Below are positions 6,277-13,092 of a stretch of DNA of 13,092 nucleotides, piece by piece; position 1 is the stretch's first letter, and every line of letters starts with the position of its first letter. Source of the stretch: JBCBKP01 sp038746265 (GTDB taxonomy: Bacteria; Planctomycetota; Phycisphaerae; Phycisphaerales; UBA1924); assembly GCA_038746265.1 (NCBI GenBank), contig JBCDKU010000078.1, positions 1 through 13,092 on the forward strand, in the 5' to 3' direction. The translations under genes were made by a program, and so were the position numbers. Under the pieces are notes generated by a model that was given only the letters and a program-made list of their open reading frames with translations, was not told the DNA's origin and searched no databases.

Positions 6277-8064
6277 ATGTCCATTCGAATCAAGCTGTTG
6301 ATCGGTCTGCTCGTTCCCGTCGTGCTGCTGGTCGTGACGATCGGTGCGACGACGGCGGTGCTCTCGACGCAGAAGAGTGATGCGCTCGTGGTCAACGTCG
6401 CGGGTCGGCAGCGGATGCTGTCGCAGCGGATGACCAAGCAGATGCTGATGACGGCGGCCGAGACGGAACCTGCTCGGTTTGCAGAGAACCTGGATCATTT
6501 TGAGGCAACGGTGGGTCTGTTTGACCGTTCGCTCGCGGCGCTGGTCGGGGGCGGTGAGGCGCCGTGGCCGGATGGGCCCGTGGTGATCTCGCCCAAGGCT
6601 TCGGGCGGCGCGGAAGAGGAGCTCTCGGCGGTGGTCTCGCGGTGGACGCCTCTGAAGCGGGTGCTGGAGGCGGCGAAGGGGGCGGCGACTGGTGAGGATC
6701 CGGCGTTTGTTGCGGCTCGGGATCGGCTGCTTGCGGAGAACGATGCGCTCTTGAAGGAGTCGAACGCAGCAGTGGGAGCATTGCAGCGGGCGTCGGAGGG
6801 GCGTGGGCGGACGATCTTCCTGATCCAGATCGGCTCGGTCATCTGCGCAGTCGGCGTGGTGTCGTTCGGATTCTTTTATCTGAAGCGTGCGGTGGTCGAT
6901 CGTCTGCGGAACTTCGAGCATCAGCTGGGCGAGCTTTCCGGCGGCGACGGGAACCTGCTGCGGCGGGCGCAGGTTGAGGGCTCGGACGAGATCGCGATGG
7001 TTGGTTCGGAGCTGAACACGTTCCTTGAGAAGATCTACGACGTTGTGGTGAGCGTGACGGGGGTGAGCGATTCGCTGCGCGATAGCTCCGGGAAGGTGGC
7101 GAACGAGAACCATCAGATCGGGCAGCTCGTGCAGGCGCAGCAGCAGGAAGTCGAGAGCGTGCACCAGGCCGGCGAGCGGGTGCTGGAGTCGGCGGGCGGC
7201 GTGATGGGCGGCGTGAGCGAGGTCCGCAAGCGGATCGATATGGCCCGCGAGTGCGCGACGACCGGCGGGACGACGTTCCGGGCGTCGATCGATAAGCTCA
7301 CCGACGCGCAGAGTAAGGTCACGGAGTGTGCGAACAGCGTGCGCGATCTGAGCACGGCGAGCGATCGGATCGGCGAGGTCATCAGCGTGATCGACGAGAT
7401 TGCGTCGCAGACAAACCTGCTCGCGCTCAACGCGGCGATTGAGGCGGCGCGGGCGGGCGAGCACGGGCGTGGGTTCGCGGTTGTGGCGGACGAGGTCCGA
7501 AAGCTCGCGGAGCGGACGACCGGCGCGACGGCGGAGGTCACGGAGATCATCCAGCAGATCCAGTCCAGCGCAATGGCGGTGGGCGAGCGGATGGACGAGG
7601 GTGTGCAGAGCGTGTCGGACGGTGTCGAGACGGCGGGCGAGGCGGACATGGCGATCCGCGAGATCCTGTCCGAGACCGACATGGTCGCGGGGATGCTCAA
7701 CGGCGTGATCGCGGCGGCGGACGAGCAGCGTGTGGCGTCGGAGGACGTGACCGAGTCGATCGGGAAGATCTCGGAGGTGCTGCGTCTGGCGGCGGCGGGC
7801 ACGGAGGCATCGGCGACGGCGGTCGAGGCGATGGCGGCGAAGACGACGCAGCTCAGCGCGATCATCCGGAGGCACAACCTCAACACAGTGGATCGCCGGG
7901 CGGTCGAGATGAAGGTGGAGGATCTCGACCATCCCGATCGGCGACTGGATCCGACGGACTACGTCGAGGAGATCAGCGTCGAGCGGCTGCAGGAGCGGGT
8001 CTCGGAAGAGACCGAGGCTGAGCGCACCGGGCCCGAGCCCGAGGGCGCGGCGGCGGGTGTCTAG
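6277..8064 (+). CDS. Methyl-accepting chemotaxis protein with PilJ/NarX-type N-terminal sensor
   Basis: This is a 595-residue inner-membrane chemoreceptor expected to signal to CheA/CheW, or a type IV pilus chemosensory system, at the cell pole. Domains in order: TM1 (about 6-30, LLIGLLVPVVLLVV), a periplasmic sensor of about 145 residues beginning with NVAGRQRMLSQRMTKQ (40-55), the signature of PilJ/NarX-type transducer domains, TM2 (about 180-202), a HAMP-like linker with SDEIAMVGSELNTFLE, then a long helical signalling hairpin. The hairpin tip is highly conserved: EIASQTNLLALNAAIEAARA, GEHGRGFAVVADEVRKLAE (about 373-412). Q/E-rich heptads flank it as likely methylation sites. The C terminus is an acidic tail without an NWETF-type CheR/CheB tether. 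No che genes are nearby, so it is probably an orphan receptor. Its TAG stop lies inside the left arm of the palindrome at 8060-8185. Confidence 0.94.
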   Translation: MSIRIKLLIGLLVPVVLLVVTIGATTAVLSTQKSDALVVNVAGRQRMLSQRMTKQMLMTAAETEPARFAENLDHFEATVGLFDRSLAALVGGGEAPWPDGPVVISPKASGGAEEELSAVVSRWTPLKRVLEAAKGAATGEDPAFVAARDRLLAENDALLKESNAAVGALQRASEGRGRTIFLIQIGSVICAVGVVSFGFFYLKRAVVDRLRNFEHQLGELSGGDGNLLRRAQVEGSDEIAMVGSELNTFLEKIYDVVVSVTGVSDSLRDSSGKVANENHQIGQLVQAQQQEVESVHQAGERVLESAGGVMGGVSEVRKRIDMARECATTGGTTFRASIDKLTDAQSKVTECANSVRDLSTASDRIGEVISVIDEIASQTNLLALNAAIEAARAGEHGRGFAVVADEVRKLAERTTGATAEVTEIIQQIQSSAMAVGERMDEGVQSVSDGVETAGEADMAIREILSETDMVAGMLNGVIAAADEQRVASEDVTESIGKISEVLRLAAAGTEASATAVEAMAAKTTQLSAIIRRHNLNTVDRRAVEMKVEDLDHPDRRLDPTDYVEEISVERLQERVSEETEAERTGPEPEGAAAGV

Positions 8065-8185
8065 GCCCTGTTTGACGGATCATGTTTGCAAGGTGGGACG
8101 GGCTTCCAGCCCGTCTTTATGGTCTTCCGATGCCGCTCGGACGGGCAGGATGCCCGTCCCACCGATCCGCCAAACAGGGCCTAGA
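8060..8185. repeat. Nested palindromic element / bidirectional terminator between converging genes
   Basis: The outer arms 8060-8081 and 8164-8185 are reverse complements over 22 positions with one mismatch (8075/8170); the outermost half is TCTAGGCCCTGTTTG against CAAACAGGGCCTAGA. An inner pair, GGTGGGACGGGC (8092-8103) and GCCCGTCCCACC (8152-8163), is also complementary. Each inner arm can alternatively fold locally: GACGGGC-TTCCA-GCCCGTC (8097-8115, followed by TTTAT) and GGACGGGC-AGGAT-GCCCGTCC (8139-8159). The stop codons of both converging genes (8062-8064 plus, 8181-8183 minus) are in the arms. On the minus strand the interior would read GTGILPVRA and DGLEARPT, peptides I remember from repeated intergenic elements of planctomycetes and verrucomicrobia, so this is probably one copy of a dispersed family. 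It could terminate transcription from both sides. Confidence 0.85.
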
Positions 8186-9002
8186 GCGTTTCGCCGCAGA
8201 ACTTGCAGTGGACGGCGTCGGCGTCGTGCCCTTCGCGGGTGCAGCTCGGGCAGACCTGGGTGGTGAGCTTGCTTCTGGGTTTGTGTGGGGCGCTCAGCTC
8301 GGCGGAGATGATGCCGGTGGGGACGATGATCATCGCGTAGCCGGTGAGCGTGAGGGCGGCGGTGATGGCTTTGCCGATGCCGGTCTGCGGGGTGGCGTCG
8401 CCGTAGCCGACGGTGGTCATGGTGATGATCGCCCAGTACATCGCGTCGGGGATGGACTTGAAGCCCTCGTTGCCCGAGGCGCCCTCGACGACGTGCATCA
8501 CGGCGCTGGCGATGACCACGATGATGAGCACCGCGGTGATGAAGACGGCGATCTTGTGCCGCGCGACGATGAGCGCTTGCTTGAGGCTGCTGGCTTCGGT
8601 GAGGAAGCGGGCGAGCTTGAAGACGCGGAAGACGCGGAGCAGCCTGAGCATGCGGACGACGAGCAGTTCGCTCCCGTTCGGAACGACGAGCCCGATGAAC
8701 GCGGGCAGGATCGAGAGCAGGTCGATGATGCCGAAGAAGCTGGTGGCGTACTTGATCGGCTTCTTGACGATGATGAGGCGGATCAGGTACTCGATCGCGA
8801 AGACGCCCGTGAAGAACCATTCGAGCCCGTTGAAGACGACGTTGTAGTTGCTGGCCCAGTCGGTCGAGTGGATCACGACGGTGAGCACCGAGAGCAGGAT
8901 CAGCGCGATGAGGGCGACGTCGAAGGCCTTGCCGAAGCGGGTGTCGGCTTCGAAGATGATCTCGTGGATGCGCTCACGGAGGGTTTGAGGTTCACGCGCC
9001 AT
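8181..9002 (-). CDS. Voltage-gated potassium channel with C-terminal zinc ribbon
   Basis: This is a 273-residue six-helix inner-membrane channel forming a tetrameric K+ pore. Seen: S1 (about 27-46), S2 (58-79, EWFFTGVFAIEYLIR), S3 (87-107), and an S4 voltage sensor with basic residues at exact three-residue steps, R117, R120, R123, R126, K129 and R132 (RMLRLLRVFRVFKLAR). S5 is about 150-172, followed by a pore helix and the selectivity filter TTVGYGD (196-202) and S6 (about 210-234). After S6 comes CPSC (251-254) and CKFCG (266-270), a four-cysteine zinc ribbon with an intervening REGHDADAVH. The ATG at 9002 lies inside the end of phoH, with 11 bases shared in GATGGCGCGTGA, so translation is probably coupled. 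The stop lies in the palindrome arm at 8181-8183. A non-selective ion transporter is unlikely given GYG. Confidence 0.93.
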   Translation of the reverse strand: MAREPQTLRERIHEIIFEADTRFGKAFDVALIALILLSVLTVVIHSTDWASNYNVVFNGLEWFFTGVFAIEYLIRLIIVKKPIKYATSFFGIIDLLSILPAFIGLVVPNGSELLVVRMLRLLRVFRVFKLARFLTEASSLKQALIVARHKIAVFITAVLIIVVIASAVMHVVEGASGNEGFKSIPDAMYWAIITMTTVGYGDATPQTGIGKAITAALTLTGYAMIIVPTGIISAELSAPHKPRSKLTTQVCPSCTREGHDADAVHCKFCGETL

Positions 9003-10101
9003 CGGACTGCGCTCCGTCCTCTGCGTCCTCTGCGTCGTCGGCTTCTTCGAGCGCCTTGCGGATGGCGACGCCGTGGACGCTCTTGCTGGGTTCGTCCTCG
9101 CCGTAGGCCTCGACGACGCGTTGGACGAGGCCGTGGCGGACGACGTCGGTGCCGAGCAATTGGATAAACGCGATGCCCTTGAGGCGCGCGAGGCGTCGGG
9201 CGGCGTCGATGAGGCCCGACTGGGTGGGGTCGGGCAGGTCGATCTGGGTGGTGTCGCCCGTGACGATGACGCGGCTGCCGTGGCCCATGCGGGTGAGGAA
9301 CATCTTCATCTGGCCCGGCGTGGTGTTCTGGGCTTCGTCGAGCAGGATGGCGGCGTTGTTGAGCGTGCGACCGCGCATGAAGGCGAGGGGCGCGATCTCG
9401 ATGACGCCCGACTGCATGAAGCGGCTGACGGTGCCGAAGTCGAGCATGTCGTGCAGGGCGTCGAGCAGCGGGCGGAGGTAGGGGTTGACCTTCTCCTGGA
9501 GGTCGCCCGGGAGGAAGCCCAGTCGTTCGCCCGCTTCGACGGCGGGGCGCGCGAGGATGACGCGCTGGACGCGGCCGATCTGGAGCATGTGGACGGCGGC
9601 GGCGACGGCGAGGTAGGTCTTGCCGGTGCCGGCGGGGCCGACGCCGAAGACCATCTCGCTGGTGCGGATGGCTTCGAGGTAGGCTTTCTGGTTGTCGGTC
9701 TGCGGGCGGACGGGCCGCCCGGCGACGGAGACGGTCATGGGACCGTCCCAGGCGTGGCCCGCGAGTTCGCCCGAGGCTCGGGAGCGGCTGAAAGTTCTGC
9801 CGCGCTCGAGGGCGTCCGGATCGGTCTCGGGTGCGTCGCCCGCGCGGGCGAGTTCGTCGGAGATGACCTCGAGGACGCCCGGTCGGTCGAGGGGTTTGCC
9901 GGCCCGGGCTTCGGCGGCGAGGCGCTCGAGGACGGCCCGCGCGACGAGGGCGGCGGGGCGGTCCCCGGAGATGCGGACGGTGTCGTCGCGGGCGGCGATG
10001 TTGACGCCGACGGCTTCACGCACCATCTTGAGGTTCCGCTCGGCCGGTCCGAGCACCGCGACGCGTTCTGGACCTTGGGGGACTCTGACCGTGATATCCA
10101 A
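8992..10101 (-). CDS. phoH: PhoH family P-loop ATPase
   Basis: This is a cytoplasmic PhoH/PhoL-type ATPase of 369 residues. The family is linked to phosphate starvation in E. coli and to RNA metabolism and ribosome maturation alongside YbeY. Seen: N-terminal KH-like region (about 3-62, ITVRVPQGPERVAVLGP, AERNLKMVREAVGVNI), a variable linker (about 75-130), Walker A GPAGTGKT (155-162), ARPAVEAGERLGFLPGD (184-200), RGRTLNN (243-249), Walker B ILLDEAQN (252-259), and VTGDTTQIDLP with QSGLIDA. An acidic tail (EEADDAEDAEDGA) ends the protein. TTG 10101 is chosen because AGAGGAAGG lies 8 bases upstream and the conserved fold starts at once. The frame extends to ATG 10272, but those 57 residues are Ala/Pro/Thr filler and overlap the divergent lipoprotein gene. 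The potassium channel gene overlaps its 3' end, forming a two-gene operon. Confidence 0.92.
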   Translation of the reverse strand: MDITVRVPQGPERVAVLGPAERNLKMVREAVGVNIAARDDTVRISGDRPAALVARAVLERLAAEARAGKPLDRPGVLEVISDELARAGDAPETDPDALERGRTFSRSRASGELAGHAWDGPMTVSVAGRPVRPQTDNQKAYLEAIRTSEMVFGVGPAGTGKTYLAVAAAVHMLQIGRVQRVILARPAVEAGERLGFLPGDLQEKVNPYLRPLLDALHDMLDFGTVSRFMQSGVIEIAPLAFMRGRTLNNAAILLDEAQNTTPGQMKMFLTRMGHGSRVIVTGDTTQIDLPDPTQSGLIDAARRLARLKGIAFIQLLGTDVVRHGLVQRVVEAYGEDEPSKSVHGVAIRKALEEADDAEDAEDGAQSDGA

Positions 10102-10109
10102 GCTGTCGG

Positions 10110-10118
10110 CCTTCCTCT
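10110..10118 (-). promoter_or_regulatory. Ribosome binding site deciding the phoH TTG start
   Basis: On the minus strand AGAGGAAGG is followed by 8 bases and then TTG (10101-10099). This is the best anti-Shine-Dalgarno match near the conserved N terminus and argues against the longer ATG 10272 start. A TACCAT hexamer at 10151-10146 on the minus strand could be the -10 box. Confidence 0.7.
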
Positions 10119-10138
10119 GTCGTGGTGCGTCCGGGTGC

Positions 10139-10651
10139 GTGGTGCATGGTACAGCGGCGTTGTTGGTGGTTGGGGCCGCCGGGTGTGCGGCGCCGCCGCC
10201 CGCGGTGCCTCCGGTTTCGGAGGAGATCACGAGCCCGGTGGTGCGGACGGTCCGCGGGGACTGGGAGGACATCGGGGCGGCGCTGAATGTGGCGCTGCCG
10301 CGGTGCCGGGTGACGACGCTCGGACGGGAAGTCGAGTTCGGCGAGCCCGAGCACCCGGCGGACGTGAGGCTCGCGGGGGCGTCGCTGCCCGAGGTGAGCC
10401 GGGTCTACGCGCTGCTGACGGGCCGTGGTGCGGAGGGGGAGCTGTCGTTCCGGCGTGGTGCTGGCGTGGACGAGATTGTGATTACGTGCCGTGTGGGGCC
10501 GTTCGGGCAGCCGGCGGTGGAGTTCTGTCTTGTCGAGGAGCTGGCGCTTCGGCTCGGTGATCTGTACGGGGTAGGTGTCGCGCCGGTGAGGACACGCGCC
10601 CGCGCCACGGGTCGGGATACTGGTCGGGTTACTGGTCGGGCTGGTCCATGA
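10139..10651 (+). CDS. Putative lipoprotein of unknown function
   Basis: The product is 170 residues if GTG 10139 is used. A hydrophobic stretch TAALLVVGAAGC ends in a lipobox-like AAGC with C16 as the candidate lipidated cysteine, followed by a Pro/Ala linker (AAPPPAVPPVSEE). The globular part begins at GDWEDIGAALNVALPRC and continues with alternating strands and helices (DEIVITCRVGPFG, EFCLVEELALRLGDL). Three further cysteines are present. Codon use has the third-position G bias of genuine plus-strand genes here, which supports it over the antisense frames. The start is uncertain: GTG 10091 would give a basic n-region (MISKLSAFLCR) and has GGGGGA 8 bases upstream, but it would overlap the phoH start by 11 bases. 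The 3' end overlaps the histidine kinase gene by 23 bases tail to tail. The family is not recognised; an outer- or inner-membrane lipoprotein is inferred. Confidence 0.7.
   Translation: MVHGTAALLVVGAAGCAAPPPAVPPVSEEITSPVVRTVRGDWEDIGAALNVALPRCRVTTLGREVEFGEPEHPADVRLAGASLPEVSRVYALLTGRGAEGELSFRRGAGVDEIVITCRVGPFGQPAVEFCLVEELALRLGDLYGVGVAPVRTRARATGRDTGRVTGRAGP
10618..10646. repeat. Short tandem repeat at overlapping gene ends
   Basis: TACTGGTCGGG occurs at 10618-10628 and again at 10630-10640, followed by a third partial copy CTGGTC (10641-10646). It spans the shared tails of the lipoprotein gene and the convergent histidine kinase gene, and includes the kinase TAA stop (10629-10631, minus). It looks like a slippage product that may have moved one or both stop codons. 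Confidence 0.65.
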
Positions 10652-12152
10652 CGACGCCCCGGGTGGTGGCGCCGGACTCGTCCACGCAGCGCGGGATCTC
10701 GACGCGCATGGTCGTGCCTTCCTGGTAGACGGACTCGACGGTGATCTCGCCGCCGAGGCGGCGGACGGCGTGGCGGACGATCGCGAGCCCGAGCCCGGTT
10801 CCTCGGCGTGCGCCGGTGCGGACGCGGGAGGGATCGACCTGGTAGAAGCGCTCGAAGACGCGGTGCTGGTGCTTGAGGGGGATGCCCTGTCCCCGGTCGG
10901 CGACGGTGAAGATCGCGCCGATGAGCTTGGCGGCTTCGGGGTCTTCGGTGAGGTCGATACCGGTCTCGCCGACGCGTTCGATCTCGAGCTGGCCCACGGG
11001 GATAGCGCGGGCCTTGACGATGACCTCGGTGTCCTCGAAGGCGTGCTTGGTGGCGTTGTCGATCAGGTTGCGGAGGATGAGCATGAGCAGGCGCGCGTCG
11101 GTGCGGAGGTGCTCGAGCTTGGGATCGAGATCGAAGCGGATCGTGAGCCTGCGCGTCTCGCAGACGGAGTGGAAGATCGAGTCGAGCTGCTCGGCGAGTT
11201 CGGTCATGCGGACGGGCTTGCGGGGCGGGCGTTCGTCCTCGTTCTCGAGCTGGGCGAGATCGAGCAGGTCGGTGGTCATCTCCTCGAGCCGTGTGACGTT
11301 GGACTCGATCATCTGGGCGAGCCGCTCGCGCATGGCGGTGTCGTCGGCGGCGGCGCCCATCATCGTTTCGATGGCGCCGCGGATGGCGGCGATGGGTGTG
11401 CGGAGCTCGTGGCTGGCGTTGGCGACGAAGTCGGTGCGGAGCTTGGCGGTCTGGGCTTCCTCGGTGACCTCACGGAGCGTGAGGACGGCGCCCGCGCGCT
11501 GGGGTGAGCTGGCGGGCAGGTCGGCGATGTCCATGCGCACGGGCGTGGCGGCGACCTCGTAGACGCGGGCGTTGCCGTCGATGGAGGTGGTGACCTGGGC
11601 GCGGACGGCGTCGCCGGTCTGGGCGCGTTCGTGCAGGTCGAGCATCTGGCCGCTGGTGAAGAGCTCTTCGAGGGTCAGGCCCGCGAGGCGGCCCGCGCGG
11701 CGTCCGAAGAGGCGCTCGCCCGCGCGGTTGACGAGGCGGATCTGCCCCGATTCATCGGTGGCGAAGACGGGGGCGTCCACGCCGTCGAGTATGGAGCGCA
11801 GCGCGGCGCGGGCTTCGAGGAGCCAGACGAGTCGCTGCCCGAGCTCGGCGTCGCGGTCCTCGGCGAAGTCCTCGAGCCATTCGAGCGTGCAGCCCTCGGG
11901 GGCCGGCAGCGAGGCGACGGCGGGCGCGAGGGAGACGCCCGGGCGTGTGGACATCGCGATGGTGCCGAGGCGGGCGATGACGCCGCCGACCTCGCGGACA
12001 CGAAGGCGGTGCCGGCGTTGGTAGCCGCGGACGACGAGCCAGGCGGCTCCGGTCGCGCCGAAGAAGGCCATGACGCGGAGGAGCCCGCCGACGGGGACGG
12101 CGATCGAGAGTGCGACGGCAACGAGGGCCGCGGCGGCCCAGAGCCCGACCAC
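10629..12152 (-). CDS. phoR: PhoR-like sensor histidine kinase
   Basis: This is a 507-residue membrane sensor kinase expected to phosphorylate the adjacent PhoB-like regulator. Domains in order: two close transmembrane helices (about 3-22 and 26-43) with almost no periplasmic loop, as in PhoR; a cytoplasmic linker; a PAS domain (about 118-230, ILDGVDAPVFATDESGQIRLVN); HisKA with phospho-acceptor H248 in NASHELRTPIAAIRG; and a HATPase with N box NLIDNATKHA (362-371), G1 ADRGQGIP (418-425), F box FERFYQVD (433-440) and G2 GTGLGLAIV (451-459). All catalytic boxes are intact. The start is weakly supported: GTG 12152 is the first ATG/GTG/TTG in a frame that stays open upstream through the end of the regulator gene, and no good ribosome binding site precedes it. 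A CTG start nearer the regulator stop is possible. The gene follows the regulator with a 116-base gap. Confidence 0.9.
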   Translation of the reverse strand: MVGLWAAAALVAVALSIAVPVGGLLRVMAFFGATGAAWLVVRGYQRRHRLRVREVGGVIARLGTIAMSTRPGVSLAPAVASLPAPEGCTLEWLEDFAEDRDAELGQRLVWLLEARAALRSILDGVDAPVFATDESGQIRLVNRAGERLFGRRAGRLAGLTLEELFTSGQMLDLHERAQTGDAVRAQVTTSIDGNARVYEVAATPVRMDIADLPASSPQRAGAVLTLREVTEEAQTAKLRTDFVANASHELRTPIAAIRGAIETMMGAAADDTAMRERLAQMIESNVTRLEEMTTDLLDLAQLENEDERPPRKPVRMTELAEQLDSIFHSVCETRRLTIRFDLDPKLEHLRTDARLLMLILRNLIDNATKHAFEDTEVIVKARAIPVGQLEIERVGETGIDLTEDPEAAKLIGAIFTVADRGQGIPLKHQHRVFERFYQVDPSRVRTGARRGTGLGLAIVRHAVRRLGGEITVESVYQEGTTMRVEIPRCVDESGATTRGVVMDQPDQ

Positions 12153-12268
12153 GAACGGCGTGCCGCTGGATTGCGGCGCGGCGAGCTTGGGTGTGGGGCG
12201 GGGTGGGCTGGCGTCGTCGGGCAGTCGGGGTGGTCCTTGGGAGGGCTGGGATGCGGTCAGGCGGTCGG
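12153..12268 (-). other. Gap between regulator and kinase genes, open in the kinase frame
   Basis: The 116 bases read without a stop in the kinase frame and would encode a Pro/Ser/Ala-rich segment. They contain no ATG, GTG or TTG in frame. GGTCAGGCG is repeated at 12255-12263 and 12267-12275, the second copy covering the regulator stop codon. No promoter or terminator is evident, so the two genes are probably co-transcribed. Confidence 0.45.
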
Positions 12269-13009
<741 letters not shown>

Positions 13010-13015
13010 GGTGAT

Positions 13016-13022
13016 CCCCTCC
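13016..13022 (-). promoter_or_regulatory. Ribosome binding site of the response regulator
   Basis: On the minus strand GGAGGGG, then ATCACC, then ATG (13009-13007). This strong match fixes the start and lies directly after the 3' arm of a leader hairpin. Confidence 0.8.
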
Positions 13023-13023
13023 G

Positions 13024-13087
13024 CGCCTCCCCCGGCGCGTGTCCCCCGGCACGTCGGCACCGGGGAGGCGTGGTTCGCTCCCCGGTG
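13024..13087 (-). promoter_or_regulatory. Leader with mutually exclusive hairpins upstream of the response regulator
   Basis: On the plus strand CACCGGGGAG (13058-13067) is the perfect complement of CTCCCCGGTG (13078-13087), a 10-bp hairpin with a 10-base loop. The same central segment, extended to 13070, can instead pair with CGCCTCCCCCGG (13024-13035) over 11 pairs with one bulged C. The second pairing ends one base from the ribosome binding site. A 14-base near-perfect tandem repeat, TCCCCCGGCGCGTG and TCCCCCGGCACGTC, fills 13028-13055. The arrangement could gate translation, but GC-rich sequence makes chance pairings common. Confidence 0.4.
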
Positions 13088-13092
13088 GCACC

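Noticed and set aside
5800..7932. A 710-codon minus-strand open frame opposite the chemoreceptor and uracil-DNA glycosylase genes
   Set aside because: It is rich in Arg, His, Leu and Pro with no recognisable domain, and lies opposite two genes with clear motifs. Long antisense frames are expected at this GC content.
9011..9040. Tandem GTCCTCTGC repeat near the phoH 3' end
   Set aside because: It simply encodes the repeated Asp-Ala-Glu acidic tail of PhoH, and the copy number is only two.
8082..9167. A 361-codon plus-strand frame opposite the potassium channel
   Set aside because: It begins inside the palindromic repeat and is otherwise Asp/Gly/Glu-rich antisense of the channel.
9073..10560. 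A 495-codon plus-strand frame opposite phoH
   Set aside because: It is mainly Asp, Gly, Glu and Ala and is the mirror of phoH codons, while phoH has intact Walker motifs.

Overview
The window reads as chromosomal DNA of a high-GC planctomycete, most likely from the Phycisphaerae/Phycisphaerales. This is inferred from three things: a secreted protein ending in a planctomycete-style dockerin-like double EF-hand, a nested palindromic intergenic repeat whose shadow translation resembles peptides that recur in planctomycete and verrucomicrobial intergenic repeats, and the mix of housekeeping genes. No phage, plasmid, transposase, CRISPR or tRNA/rRNA signature was seen.

Layout. 1-530 (+) is the 3' end of the F1-ATPase alpha-subunit gene (atpA), closed by a strong hairpin-plus-T terminator at 587-620. 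531-912 holds no credible gene but contains that terminator and a second 14-bp palindrome. 913-3917 (+) is a large secreted beta-solenoid protein with a C-terminal dockerin-like domain. It is split between two frames by an apparent 2-base TG insertion at about 1735-1739. 4027-6083 (+) holds an extended-SDR nucleotide-sugar epimerase, a 68-aa membrane-anchored small protein that overlaps it by one base, and a family 4 uracil-DNA glycosylase whose iron-sulfur cysteines are almost all missing. 6277-8064 (+) is a methyl-accepting chemotaxis protein with a PilJ/NarX-type sensor domain. It converges on a phoH-potassium-channel pair (10101-8992 and 9002-8181, minus strand) whose genes overlap by 11 bases. 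The two converging stop codons sit inside the arms of one 126-nt nested palindrome. 10139-10651 (+) is an orphan lipoprotein diverging from phoH and overlapping the end of the next gene. 13009-10629 (minus) is a PhoB/PhoR-type two-component pair.

How the genes fit together. Most are core or housekeeping functions (energy, sugar-nucleotide chemistry, base-excision repair, chemosensing, potassium flux, phosphate-type signalling). phoH next to phoB/phoR-like genes makes a phosphate-starvation theme plausible, but no Pho box was recognised. I see no clear multi-gene novel system. The most unusual points are the cysteine-poor uracil-DNA glycosylase, the frame-broken dockerin protein with its internal composition change, the palindrome that supplies both stop codons, a C-rich to G-rich strand-bias switch between atpA and the epimerase gene, and a leader with alternative hairpins upstream of the response regulator.
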